Assembly: GCA_964019415.1 (NCBI GenBank)
Contig: OZ025888.1
Location: forward strand, 3,185,819-3,249,818
Direction of reading: 5' to 3'
Length of the DNA stretch: 64,000 bases
Source of the DNA: Ianthella basta
Lineage: Eukaryota; Porifera; Demospongiae; Verongiida; Ianthellidae
Below the pieces are notes generated by a model, which saw only the letters and a list, made by a program, of their open reading frames with translations, made no database searches and was not told the DNA's origin. Of this stretch, positions 52,986 through 64,000 are shown piece after piece (position 1 is the stretch's first letter; every line of letters starts with the position of its first letter). The position numbers and the translations under genes were made by a program.

Positions 52986-54260
52986 GTGCTACCAAAGATG
53001 ATCCCTCTCACAGTAAAGTGGCTTGTAGCCCTTACCTCCATCTCTGTCATGTCCCCCAGAGTGGAAGCAGCTGATACATGTGCTGCTGCAATGCCTTGCA
53101 TCCATGGACTGCCAGGGAGAGATGGCAGAGATGGACAACCTGGACGTGATGGACGTGATGGTCCCCCTGGACTGACTGGAACACTGACACTGGCTGAAAA
53201 GCAAAAGCTCAAGGAAGAGATTCTTAGTATGGTGAAAGATGAAGTAGGCATGCTGAGCTCCTGCACATGTATCACTCCAAGCCAACCTGGAGACCAACAA
53301 GTATCTTCTACAGGCCATCCCACATCATCGATACTCCCCACCACCTCTAAATTCCTTCAATCTTCAGCTGATGCCCAACCTGTCACTTCAACCTTGCATG
53401 TTAACACAAGGAGCACTTTTGCTCCACAGTCCACTCCTACACCTGAAATACGGTGCAAAGGTACCTCTGAAGACAACCCCGCTATCTCATGCCAGGAAGT
53501 GTATGAATGCAACTCCACAGCTCCATCTGGAAACTACTGGATAAGAAATGCTACAGGAAGTGCTGTACTGGTCTACTGTGAGATGGAGGCCACTAGCTGT
53601 GGCAATGCCACTGGCTGGAGGAGGGCAGTGTACATTAATATGACAGATAAGGACAATGTCTGTCCTCAGGGACTAATCTATACTGTTGTAAATAACACTC
53701 GTATGTGTACAGCTGAGCATACCAGGGCCCACTGTAATACGTTTTCATTTCCATCGCACGGGCTACCCTACACCAAGGTCTGTGGAAGAGCTCGTGGATA
53801 CCAGTTTGGTACTACAGATGCATTTCTCATATATTATTTCCTAGGTGCGAGTGAGGTCAATCTAAACACACATTATGTGGACGGTCTGTCACTGACACAT
53901 GGCACCCCACGAAACCATATTTGGACTTTTGCTGCGGGGTACACAAAGGGCTACACTGATGGGGACAGGGATTGTATCTGTGGTGGTCCATCTGCTCCTT
54001 CTCCACCACCATTCGTTGGAGATAACTATTTCTGCGAGTCAGGAACCACTGTACAGGAAAGATTTCAGTGGTTCTTAGATGACCCACTGTGGGATGCACA
54101 GGGGTGTGCAAGTGGGAGCTCCTGTTGCGATCGGGGACAATGGTTCATCAGAACTCTAAGCCAGGAAACCACAGATAATATTGAAGTAAGATGGTGCTCA
54201 CGCGAGTCTGCCGATAATGAAGATATTGGAGTGGAGCAGCTTGAGATACTCATCCAATAA
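52986..54260 (+). CDS. Secreted collagen-like plus fibrinogen-related (FReD-like) protein
   Basis: Single-exon ORF of 424 residues. Signal peptide about 1-28 (WLVALTSISVMSPRVEA). Eight collagen triplets at 41-65 (GLPGRDGRDGQPGRDGRDG then GPPGLTG). A short helical stretch 69-89 (AEKQKLKEEILSMVKDEVG) probably drives trimerisation. A Ser/Thr/Pro-rich linker follows. The C-terminal domain from about 155 has a fibrinogen-related start (SCQEVYECNSTAPSGNYWI, VYCEM) and then the cnidarian/sponge-type module with VCGRARGYQFGTTDAF, HYVDGLSLTHGTPRNHIWTF, PPPFVGDNYFCESG and DPLWDAQGCASGSSCC. The layout resembles ficolins and suggests an extracellular oligomeric recognition or matrix protein. The stop codon overlaps an AATAAA hexamer. 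A second in-frame ATG lies four codons downstream. Confidence 0.88.
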   Translation: MLPKMIPLTVKWLVALTSISVMSPRVEAADTCAAAMPCIHGLPGRDGRDGQPGRDGRDGPPGLTGTLTLAEKQKLKEEILSMVKDEVGMLSSCTCITPSQPGDQQVSSTGHPTSSILPTTSKFLQSSADAQPVTSTLHVNTRSTFAPQSTPTPEIRCKGTSEDNPAISCQEVYECNSTAPSGNYWIRNATGSAVLVYCEMEATSCGNATGWRRAVYINMTDKDNVCPQGLIYTVVNNTRMCTAEHTRAHCNTFSFPSHGLPYTKVCGRARGYQFGTTDAFLIYYFLGASEVNLNTHYVDGLSLTHGTPRNHIWTFAAGYTKGYTDGDRDCICGGPSAPSPPPFVGDNYFCESGTTVQERFQWFLDDPLWDAQGCASGSSCCDRGQWFIRTLSQETTDNIEVRWCSRESADNEDIGVEQLEILIQ

Positions 54261-55660
54261 AAAGTCTGAATTCTGCATTTGACTGTTATACATTTTACTC
54301 ACTGCATTACAGTATGCAAAATGATAGAACAAAAGTAGCTACAGTAAGCCTAACTGAACTGCACATCTTCACACAATTGCTGTGGTTTATGCTTTAGATT
54401 CTGAATGCAGTGCAATTTGCATACGTACATACAAACACAATTAATGTACTTGTACTGGGATGCTGGCACACATATATGCCCTGTGGACTAGCACTGATCA
54501 CCATTGTGGGAGTCTATTTGAAGATTAAGACAGTTTAAATGTGGCAGGTTCTTAAGTTTACTTCATTTTTCTTAGCTGCCTGATTACATACTAGTCTCCA
54601 GCACCATCACATATTGGTTTTGTACCAATAGCACAATCCACCATACTATAACATATTGGTGAACGTAATCACCTACTAGACAGCAGTAGCTAGCTTCTCA
54701 TAACCTCACCACTGTCGCTTTGCAAGTTGCAATAGGACCAAGCATCACACATGCATAGCGGTAGAGTATTGCACAACACACATTAACACATCAGCACTGT
54801 AAGCATGCACTGCCTGCGCTGTTCTCCACAGAGCACAATTGGCCAACACAAAGCAATGCCACTACCCACACAGTGCAAACTGCAATCGGGTCACCATGTG
54901 CAAGTAGAGTGCCTGCCCTAGTAGCTGATAGATAGCACCACCACCAGTGTACAATATGTTGCAGTGGATCACAGCTCTACGTACATAATGTCTGCAATGC
55001 AAGCAACTCTGCAGAGCTAGCAGCTAAGGGATTCTGTTTTTCCACACAACCAGAAGGCCACAGACTATGGTGCAGTTTCACAAAACATTTTGCAAACCAT
55101 ATCATCAAAGTCTGGTGAGTCACAGTGTACCAATACGTACGTACATGTAAATACAATGGCCCAGTCCATTGTCACAGATTGTGGTGTCCCGGCACACACT
55201 GCAGCATTGCTAGGTGGTCTAGGAAGACACTGTGAGGATTAGTGAAATAGCATCTACATTATTGGGAATTAATTCTACTCAAGCATGCATCTATGAGGTC
55301 TGGAAAGGAGGCTGGGGTGGAGTAGGATTGAAGACAGTCTGTCAGTGTATGTAAGGGAGGATCAAGGGAAGTGTAATCTGCTTATTCTTTCAGGTTTGGG
55401 GATGTATGTAGGATGTGAGAGGTGGTGCATGTGGATAAAGCCAATCTGCTATAATAATCTGCTAGTTAAACTCTCCATAGCAGTTGCATGAACTACAGAT
55501 AATTTTCTTGTACCAGAAACAGCTGCAAACCTTGTACAGTGTGCATAAATTCATCAGTATATACAGTACAAGTTACAATATACTAGGGTGAAGCTGTAGT
55601 TAAATAAATATGCCCTGAGAGTGAATACATGAGATATGTTGTATCTTACATGTACAAATA
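54261..55660. other. Intergenic, non-coding
   Basis: No exon recognised between the collagen-lectin gene and the 3' end of GET1; convergent gene ends. Confidence 0.5.
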
Positions 55661-57534
55661 TCAATACATCAGAAGTTGTGTAAGTACTTTCAGTGTTTGC
55701 CTACAAATGAACATCCAAACAGTCACTGACACCTCACCTGCAGAGGTAATAGGTCAGGCAATACATGTTAACAAGCAAACTTCCACTAGTGTCACAACTA
55801 ACTAGTGGTCATGTGGTAGAGTTGTCAGATGTGGAGATGCCCATACCTATAGCCCCTTTTGGCACGGACAACAGTAGACCTAGTGGCATCCACAGCTGTT
55901 CAGCATCCAGCACTATTAGAGATACATCCCACAGTGAGAGTGCAGTCCCAATGTGGAGGAGGATCTGATAGGAGCAGGGAGAGAGATGGAATGAACATGG
56001 AATGAGAATGGCAGTATGCAACGAGGTAGCAGGAACGATACCGCTGTCAACAATTTAACAATACACCAACATGTAGAAAGGACCATTACTTCTGGAGATC
56101 TCCAGCAGTGCTATTACCACACCACAGTATGTACATACACCACCACCACTACCACCACAGTGCAAGTTACAATACATGCATTCAGTATATGTGCCAGAGC
56201 TCTAGGAAAAAGACCACCACCTAGCCTACGTACATGGCAGTCAATCACTGAATTTCCAAAGTCTCCTTGCTGATAACTATTTGCACAGTACAGTGTCCAA
56301 AGTCTGTAACGCAGATCTTTTACACAATAAAGACCCTGCAATTGCAACTTCACTGCATATTTGAAACAATTACGCACTACACAGTACCTCAGCAAATGAG
56401 AGCACTGCTGCCAACACCAGTCGAAGCCATCTTCTTTGACCTCTCAATTCACTTTCTGTGAGTATAGCATAGTAATGAGAGAGACACCTTTTTAAAACAA
56501 TTTTGTGTTCTCACGTAAGACATGCATACAGGTGTCACATAGTCAAAATCCCTCATGCCTTTTAAATCCAACGACTGCTGCTTTTGATTGATCTTCCTCT
56601 GTAGACGTGAGTACTTTACAAACTCATCCTATAAAATGTAATATGTTATATGATGCAACTACATGCAATGGATAGTATATGATCTGCATATAACCACTTG
56701 CCATGCAATCACGGCCTATGCCTTGTGGTGTGCAGGAAGTAACAGCTCACCACCATACTGAGTTCACTCTGCTCCTTTGAGAGGTCATGTAGCTCCTGTC
56801 TCAGTTCAGCTGTATCTTTAGGCTCTCTTACTAGGAGTCTAGCTGTCTGTGTGCATGGCAAGGCACACAGACACAGTGAAGTTAGTAGACACTGCCAGCA
56901 CTCAACACTCTACTGAATGCACTTTCATGTACAGTGCTCAACTCTAAGACTATGTATCAGCACACTATACATAATATTACACAAGCACACTATATCAGCT
57001 ACATACAAATGTCTTGGCCTGTTGGAATTAACTAGCTGATATTCCAGACATAGTTGATGGATAAATTTGTTGTATACACTACCTGTTTCAACAGTGCTGT
57101 TATAGATACTGGGTCATGTATAGTTCTATAGTATAGTTCCTGAGGTTTGCAACCAGACAGCTTTGATTCCCCTCTGTTGGCAGCACACTGTCAAGCCTGC
57201 ATGCCAACATGCGTCTCACGTACTGTCATTGATGGGCTAAAGGTTGATCATGATGAAAGGGTGAACTGACCAGTCCCTGCTACCAGTTCCGGTACAGGAG
57301 TCAGTAAACAACGAAGTTCCCCATAACAATGTACATCTAGTATTATAGTATGTATCCAAAGTGATCATACTGATTAGATGACACACTGAGTCTATCTGCA
57401 AGTCGGCTCTCTGGAAAACATCATACCTTTTTCTGTATCACTGAAGAAGATGTGTGCAACAGGTGCGCCACTAGGGCTACACACATGGTCAGCAGCACGC
57501 TGCTACTGTCCACGCGCTCGACAATACCCGCCAT
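55661..57534 (-). CDS. GET1: GET1 (WRB), tail-anchored protein insertase subunit
   Basis: ER receptor subunit that, with CAMLG/GET2, accepts tail-anchored proteins from GET3. Exons: 57427-57534, 56751-56846, 56559-56628, 56388-56455, 55847-55964, 55661-55737; 178 residues (human 174). TM1 lies in exon 1 (SSSVLLTMCVALVAHLLH). The cytosolic coiled coil that docks GET3 is in exons 2-3 (ELRQELHDLSKEQSELSMV, DEFVKYSRLQRKINQK; human has DEFARYARLERKINK). TM2 starts WLRLVLAAVLSFAE, and TM3 is in exon 6 (EVSVTVWMFICRQ). The intron after exon 3 needs a GC donor (AAAAG, then GCATGA) to keep frame; the others are GT-AG. Head to head with APEX1 at 148 bp. Confidence 0.93.
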
Positions 57535-57682
57535 TTTGTTGTGGTTTCGTTCACGGTCTTGCTCGTTCATGTCCGCTTTTCTGTTCACACGTGCACGCGG
57601 ATCATTGTGGAAAAGTCTTTCTTTGTTGTGTACGTCACGTTCATCACTCGGTAGTTGGACAAACACAACCGCCGGAACAGCG
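57535..57682. promoter_or_regulatory. Bidirectional promoter, GET1 / APEX1
   Basis: Only 148 bp separate the divergent start codons, so both 5' UTRs and core promoters overlap or abut here. The interval is GC-richer than its surroundings. No TATA box is obvious. Confidence 0.7.
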
Positions 57683-60600
57683 ATGCCGCCGAAATCCAAG
57701 GTTGGTTTGACAAAAACGAAATGATGCTGTGAGCTAATATCAGTGATACAGCCATGAGTGTGGTCAATGATGTTATGCTATAGTTCAGAGCACACATGCC
57801 ATATAATGGAGATGTGGCATTGTGCGCGTAGCAGTGACCATTGTGCTGACAGTAATGTGCATGACATGTGTGCTCTGAAATATTGTGTTCACATGGGTAA
57901 TAATAGCATTAAACTTGCTGTGTCCAGCTTCACATAACCCGTACCCAGCCAATTAGCGTATGTTGGATTCGTTGTACAGAAAGCTGACCAAGGCAAGAGA
58001 CCAAGCCCTGCTGCTGACGAGTCGGTAGATGCAGAGCAGAATGTACGTGTGCAGATATAGCTTGCTACATGTGCATATTCACGCTATGTAGCACAGTGTA
58101 CATACATCACACCCACCCACGTGCATACCCCCTTCCACACACCACACACACCTGTGCTTTCATGTATGCACAGACATGTTTATGTAAAGTGCGAATAACG
58201 ATGCACAGATCTGTTGTTTAGTTGTGCTTATGCTGCTCCTCTATGTTGCAGGTCCCGGATGCCAAAAGGAAGAAGACTGAACCACAGGAGGCACAGCCAG
58301 TGAAGAAACAAGGAAAGCAGATGAAACTGACAGCGACCAAAGGCTCTGGAGTGGAAGCAGCCGGTGCTTCAAAGGATGGTGCGGAGAGTGAGGGCAAAGC
58401 CAAGACAGACCTTTCGAAAATTGACTTTAAACTGGAGAGCACCACTACTAAGGATGGAAGGTGTGTACACTGCATGGGCTCAAGGAGAATGCTAAATAGA
58501 GAATTGGAGATGTCATTGGTTGATACGCAAGTTCACTGGTAATGCTGTAAAGGGGGAAGTAGGAATGGCTGTGCTCTTGCCTCTTCTTCCTTGACCTTAT
58601 AATGGAGACCATTGTGTTAGCAGTAATGTGCAACCATTTGTGTATTCCTGCATGTTTTCCCCCGATTCTGTATTGCGTCCTTGTGAAGTTATTGTACAAT
58701 TTTATTGGTACTGTACAGGCCATGGAATCTTAAAGTTTGTTCTTGGAATATCAATGGTGTCCGTGCTTGGCTGAAAAGTAACCCAATGCGCTACCTTGAG
58801 GAGGAGAGCCCAGATGTCATCTGTTTTCAGGAAGTGAAGTGTTCTGATAAGGAACTACCTCATGATGAGCTCGAGTTGCCTGGCTATGTCAGCTATTGGT
58901 CATCAGCTGTGGACAAGAAGGGCTACAGTGGCACTGGGTAAGCGTGGTTATGACAGTGGCTGTCTCAGGCAACTAGCACAAGCTGAGTACTTTGTGGCCG
59001 AGCAATTGTATCAAGACTGGTGTACTGTATGAACATGTGTAGCTAAATTGTGGAGGAGGGAGTTATTGTACCATTTGTGTCATGTGTCGTGATGTGTATG
59101 TTTGTTGTGTTTTACATGTGTGCAGTCTGTTGACCAAGAAGAAGCCTCTTAAAGTGACCTTTGGAATGGGCATCAAGGAGCATGACCAGGAAGGACGACT
59201 GATTGTGGCCGAGTATGACACATTTTATGTGGTTGGATGCTGTGAGTTATGTGACTAGAATGACAGTTATGCAGTGGACAATTTGGTATTTAGGTACCTT
59301 AGTGAAGGCAATGACACACATATAACTCTGTCTTTGAAGATTCCTTATAATGCCTTTTCTTATCTGTAAGTGGCTTATTATGCTCTTCATTGCCCTTGTT
59401 ACCTACAGATGTGCCCAATGCAGGAGAGAAACTGAAACGGTATTGAGTCACTTGATTTCACATGCAGCCACTCATGTAGTGGCTTGCCAGTAGTCACTAC
59501 AGGTGTGCTATGTGTTGGTGTCATCTCCTTGTGCTGTAGGCTGGACTACCGTATGGAGTGGGACAAGGCATTTAGGGAGTATCTGAAGAAACTGGATGAG
59601 AACAAGCCAATCATTTACTGTGGGGATCTCAATGTGGCGCACAACCCTATTGGTGGGTGGCAGTATGTTCAGTCCAGTGAACAGTCCCTTTATGAACATA
59701 GATTCTGTTGCCATGGTAACACGCATCTGAACGATGATTCTACATCTCAGAGAAGCATTTCAATTGCTTCGCATGATTCTAAATCCCATACACGTACGCT
59801 GTGGGCAGTGTGTGTGTGTAAAGTTTATATGACATCATCACAGCCATTTTGTATCTGCTGTAATATGCCCTTGTTGCTGCGAACTATTCCTTCATTTCTC
59901 ATCAAATGGCCTCTGTACAAAGCAGTATTAAGGGTAGACAGCAAAAGAGTGTAACGAGAAAGTTTATGGTTGCCGGAGAGTTCTTGTATTGGGTACCCGA
60001 TTGCCAGTGACGTGGACATTGTCAAGAGGAGATAGGGGAGATGATTTTGATTGGGTTAGAGAACAGTTTTGGATCTATATTACTTAAATGCTGCCCAATT
60101 GGTGTCTGCGAAGATTTAGACCACTCCGCACTCAGGCACTTTGCACCCTTGTGCTCTAAATCCCGCAGACACCTCTTGGGTGGCATTTAACTATTACGTA
60201 GGCTATTCTGCAATTGCAGGCTACAGTGGCTAGTGCATGTGCGTACTTGCTGTGTATGTTTTGCAATATATGTGTATACGTAGCTTTATGGTGTATGTAA
60301 ATGTAGATTTCGTGGTCTTGTTTGGTGTGGAGAATGTTGTCAGGCTTGGCTTTTCACTGTAGATCTGAAGAACCCCAAGAGTAATAAGAGCACTGCTGGA
60401 TTCACTCAAGAAGAGAGAGACAGCTTCAGCGAGTTGCTCAAGCAAGGTTTTGTAGACTCCTTCAGACACCTCTACCCTGAGCAAGAGGGTGCCTACACGT
60501 ACTGGTCATACAGGTTCAACGCCAGGGCAAAGAACACTGGCTGGTACGTGTGTTAGCCATGTGCCTGCATGACATGTGATGTAATTCTACCAAGGACACT

Positions 60601-60835
60601 TTATCAGATGCTTATTGTTATCTAACTGCTTGCTGACTGTGAATTGGTGGATACAACTTTACACTTATGAACTTGCTCTTTACTCTCTCTGTATGTCTCA
60701 TTATATGTACGTAGGCGTCTAGACTACTTTGTTCTGTCGGAGCGTCTATTGCCCAACTTATGTGACAATGTCATCAGGAAGGAGGTGTACGGCAGTGATC
60801 ACTGCCCTCTGGTCCTGCTTATGGCCATGGACTAG
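57683..60835 (+). CDS. APEX1: APEX1, AP endonuclease of base-excision repair
   Basis: Major apurinic/apyrimidinic endonuclease (nuclear; cuts 5' of abasic sites). Exons: 57683-57700, 57980-58042, 58252-58460, 58719-58937, 59126-59241, 59409-59439, 59540-59652, 60363-60543, 60715-60835; every phase fits, 356 residues (human 318). The first about 96 residues are a Lys-rich, nuclear-localising extension (KRKKTEPQ). The catalytic domain has [18 protein letters not shown] (Glu135, human Glu96), [27 protein letters not shown] (human Asp210/Asn212) and the final GSDHCPL (Asp308/His309). Human Asp70 is Asn here, as in bacterial exonuclease III. Exon 1 is only 18 bp and exon 6 only 31 bp. Intron 7 contains a 106-bp MITE-like palindrome. 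Confidence 0.97.
60085..60190. mobile_element. Small palindromic MITE in APEX1 intron 7
   Basis: Inverted arms TAAATGCTGCCCAATTGGTG and the block CACCTCTTGGGTGGCATTTAA, with GTCTGCG / CGCAGAC and GATTTAGA / TCTAAATC inside; 106 bp, non-coding. Confidence 0.75.
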
Positions 60836-61168
60836 CTCATATCTGTGCTGGAAGGTTGCATGCAACATTGACATCTTTTTCAGTAGAACATACGTACATA
60901 CCTGTGTTGGCATGGTTTAAACTTTCTACACACTTGCTCTGTTCACTCCCATAGTGTTTATGTTCATCAATTGTGTTGTTCATGGACAATAACATGGCTG
61001 CATGGTTTGCTACAACAAAAAAAGTGATAAGCCATACGCACTGTATATTTAAAGTGCAAAACTATATACACACTTGGGGGATTGTATTTAACACTTGTTG
61101 CTACAGTAACTTCTAGGAATGCTACAGTAAAATGGAACACAGCAGACTACTCTTGCATTTGTTTGGTT
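60836..61168. other. Spacer between converging gene ends
   Basis: 3' flanks of APEX1 (plus) and the CARD-NHL gene (minus); no other feature seen. Confidence 0.6.
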
Positions 61169-63565
61169 TTAGAAGATTTGTACCCGCTTATTTTTCCACT
61201 CTGAAATAAGTAAATCTCCGCTGTGATCCACTAGCAACACTCTTGCATCCTTGAAACACCCTTCACCCTTTCCTCTCTGTCCAAATGTGTGAATTGCCTC
61301 TCCGTCGACATTGTAGGCTGATATCTGTTTCTCTTGTGTGAATGTAACAACAGTGTCATCTGCGAGTACCAGAACTCCAAACGGGTTACTCTGCGGTCCA
61401 GTGCTAAACTCTCGTACATATTCACCATTCAGTGTGAACACTTGGATGCGGTGGTTTTGGCTATCAGTCACATATAAGTGACTATCCACTGACATGCACA
61501 AATCTAGAGGGGAGTTAAACTCTCCACAATTGCTTCCTTTTGATCCAAACTTGTGAATCAGCTCACCATCTTGTGAGAACACGCATATGCAGTGCTTGTC
61601 AGAGTCTGTGACGTATACCTTCCCACTGCTGCCATCAATTGCCAGGCTTTTTGGGTTTTCCAATTCATTGTCTCCAAAATGCCTCACGAATGAGCCATCT
61701 TCTCCAATCACCTCAATCCCATTGGAGTTTACTACAAACAGTTGCCCCTCTTCATTTGTGGCTAAGCCACGTGGCTTACTGAAAGCCTTTCTTCCCAATT
61801 CCTGTTCTCCAATGCACTTTACATATTTCCGATCGGTGTCAAAGACATGAATGCAGTGATTGTCCCAGTCTCCAACATACAGCACACCAGTTGGTGATGT
61901 GGCGAGACCCCATAGCTTTCCAGGCTCACTGGGGAATTGCAGGGATCCTCTACATATCCCTAGATACTTGACCTTCCTTTGCAGTGTCCGAGACATCTGT
62001 ATATTTGAAGTATACAGTACCACTTACTGTGTGTTCATGCACCCTTTTAGTGGGATAGTTTCATACCTTAAGCTTTAATTTGCTCAGCATATTCTGTTGA
62101 TCAGGCTGTTTCTCTAGTTTCTCTAGTTCAGCAACTTTCTGCCTACACAGATCTCTCTCATTGCAGGCTGCAGTCAACTGGGCTTGCAGGTCCTAAAGAA
62201 TAATTGTATACAGAGCTGTTTGCATACCAGCTGCAAGTCTAGCCTCCCATGGCCGGATGTAGTTTGACCCCTTACCAGTGCAGCTGTAATCTTGATTCCC
62301 AATCCGTCTGCACCCTCACTGCACCTGGCTTCACCTTGCTCACACCACTGCAAATCAGCATCAGTTGCACAGTATTGTCAAGTACAATTGAACAAATAAG
62401 TTGGTGCAATCAAGCTTGAAACCACGATACTGTAACCTGGTGATAAGTAGTGAGGGGGAACTAACTTTCAATGCTTGTTGCACTGCCTCTTTCAACTGTA
62501 AAATTGAAGGGGATTAAATTTTTAAATATCACCTTGACACATGGATAAGATCATGCATGTAAACCATGTGATCCCTTGTGGAACATGAGGCTCTCACATC
62601 AGATGATGCTGTGTCTGCACCTGCTCCTTCACTTGCTTCAATGGCTTGCTGAACTTTGAGACAACTAGCTCTCACAGAAGTTAAGTCTGTATTTATATCC
62701 TGTCAATGGAGTTGCATGAAATGAATGAACATATTGTAGCTTCTATAGTATTGTCAGTAATGTGGCTTTTGTCATAAAGGCTCACCTTGACAGTATGTTG
62801 AAATGCTGAGACCATGGCCTGCTGGACATCTCTCATGCTTTCAACCACCACAGCCTGCCCGTAGAGTGAGTGCGGGTTTAAGAATGTGAGTGCAAGTACA
62901 GTCTGTATATGACATTGACACTTAGCTTTATATTCCAGTAAAACATATCCAAAATTTCCCTACCTAAAGAACTGCAAGTAAAATAGACGTTCTCTTACCT
63001 GCCTTGCTTTTGTCTTGTTGCACAGGTTTACCCACATATCTCTGTCAATGAGAGCTTCTGCGAGCAATGCTCCTTCCTGTTGCTGCTGCAGAGGAACCCC
63101 ACTAACCTGTACCTCCATCTAGATGGTGGGGTAGCAGACATAATTATATTACAAGATTGGGACCTGTTTCCTTCCTGTACATGCACATTGCATGGTAAAC
63201 ATCCTTGGTATGGATCATTGGATTGAGCATGCTTGCATACCTTATCTGCAAAGGCTGTGCCGGTGTCCATACTGTGTAGCTCTCGGGCCAAGTACTGAAT
63301 TACATTAGCACCTACTTCTGATTCAGAGTGTACAATACGACAGAAACTGTAGAAGGTGTCAGGGCTCTTGTGAGTGATGTAGTGAAGCAGCTTGTCATTC
63401 TTCCCAGCATCTGATTCTTGTGCCAAAATGTCTGTTTGCTCCTCTTCAGATAGTGCACCGTCAGCTACCAGCTTTGCAGTGATGGAACTAATTGAGTAGG
63501 CATCCTTCATGATCACTTTGTTGCACCTCAGTACCTCCCTTATCAACAGTACTTCAAAGCTGTCC
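61169..63565 (-). CDS. CARD - helical linker - NHL propeller protein (5' end not found)
   Basis: Exons: 63241-63565, 62999-63118, 62786-62854, 62598-62699, 62466-62495, 62276-62347, 62067-62192, 61169-61996; all junctions GT-AG and in frame, 556 residues plus an unfound N-terminal exon (exon at 63565 starts in phase 2 after an acceptor). The first exon encodes a death-fold domain read as CARD (IREVLRCNKVIMKDAYSIS, GALSEEEQTDIL, KNDKLLHYI, FYSFCRIVHSE). The middle exons are short and helical (VESMRDVQQAMVSAFQH, ELEKLEKQPDQQ). The last exon forms about six NHL repeats (LWGLATSPTGVLYVGDWDNH, PKSLAIDGSSGKVYVTDSD, PLDLCMSVDSHLYVTDSQNH), a beta-propeller as in TRIM2/3/32. No RING or B-box is visible. 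Probably a signalling or sensor protein; function inferred. Confidence 0.85.
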
Positions 63566-64000
63566 CTGTAGCATACAAGGAATGTGAAGCTTAGAAGGTG
63601 ATGAAGTGCATTGTAATGTTAACACATATGTAGCTATTTTTGCTTGTATTGGCAGTCACACTGGAGGAAGCTTTTCAGTGCATGGTAAATTAAGGGAACC
63701 TTGTGTTATGACATACATACATGATGCAGATGCATTTACTGTATATGCAGTAATGGCTAATAATATACAGATGATACTATGTATAATAACTATATTAAGC
63801 ACAGGTAGTTTCATTTAGCTTTAATTATTACTCATTACATGTTAGCTTTTGTCATCCTTATGTTGACATCTGTATTTTACTCATTTGCATTAACTACAGT
63901 AGCATACATGTTATGTTATAATAAATAACTATAGAGTGAGACATATATAGCAATCTCCACCTGCAGACCACACAATGAGGCTTGTAAGAAAATAATGGTG
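63566..64000. other. 5' side of CARD-NHL gene, nothing resolved
   Basis: No ATG exon with a fitting phase-2 donor was identified on minus; AT-rich. The first exon may lie beyond the window. Confidence 0.4.

Overview
The window looks like nuclear DNA from a marine invertebrate, most likely a demosponge. Support: genes are split by many short GT-AG introns, ciliary, trafficking and repair genes have animal-type architectures, there is a collagen plus fibrinogen-like lectin of the kind common in sponges and cnidarians, and the density of LINEs, MITE-like palindromes and microsatellites is high. There are no operons and no bacterial signals. The species assignment is inference; no database search was possible.

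Layout. 1-11,120: the 5' half of SPAG17 (ciliary central-pair protein) on the minus strand, with thirteen exons resolved and LINE relics at its 3' side. 11,380: an orphan RING first exon on plus, head to head with SPAG17. 12,143-20,929: TRAPPC3 (Bet3) on minus, five exons; its last intron is 5.7 kb and filled with mobile DNA (a long-inverted-repeat element, nested MITEs, GC-rich repeats). 21,266-23,725: a full-length intronless 6-phosphofructokinase on minus. 25,882-42,786: a tandem array of three paralogous minus-strand genes (A, B, C). Each has two exons with a phase-0 intron at the same position and encodes a 475-476 residue protein with a signal peptide, a four-cysteine ectodomain and about seven or eight membrane segments. 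I recognise no described family. The array is riddled with transposons, including three copies of an unusual repeat ('element X') with terminal hairpins and exon-like cargo, and a RecQ-like helicase relic broken by a retroelement with a clear target-site duplication. 46,505-52,228: a DIPK1/FAM69-type divergent kinase on plus; its first intron holds degraded retroelement copies. 52,986-54,260: a secreted collagen/fibrinogen-like protein on plus. 55,661-57,534: GET1/WRB on minus, 148 bp head to head with 57,683-60,835: APEX1 on plus. 61,169-63,565: a CARD - helical linker - NHL propeller gene on minus, 5' end not found.

How the genes relate. They are unrelated housekeeping and surface genes rather than a pathway. 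TRAPPC3 and GET1 serve the early secretory pathway and DIPK1 resides there in other animals; SPAG17 serves motile cilia. The array A-C, the lectin-like protein and the CARD-NHL protein are plausible cell-surface, recognition or innate-immunity components. The most novel material is the A-B-C membrane protein family, the CARD-NHL architecture, element X, and repeats carrying hammerhead-ribozyme-like cores.
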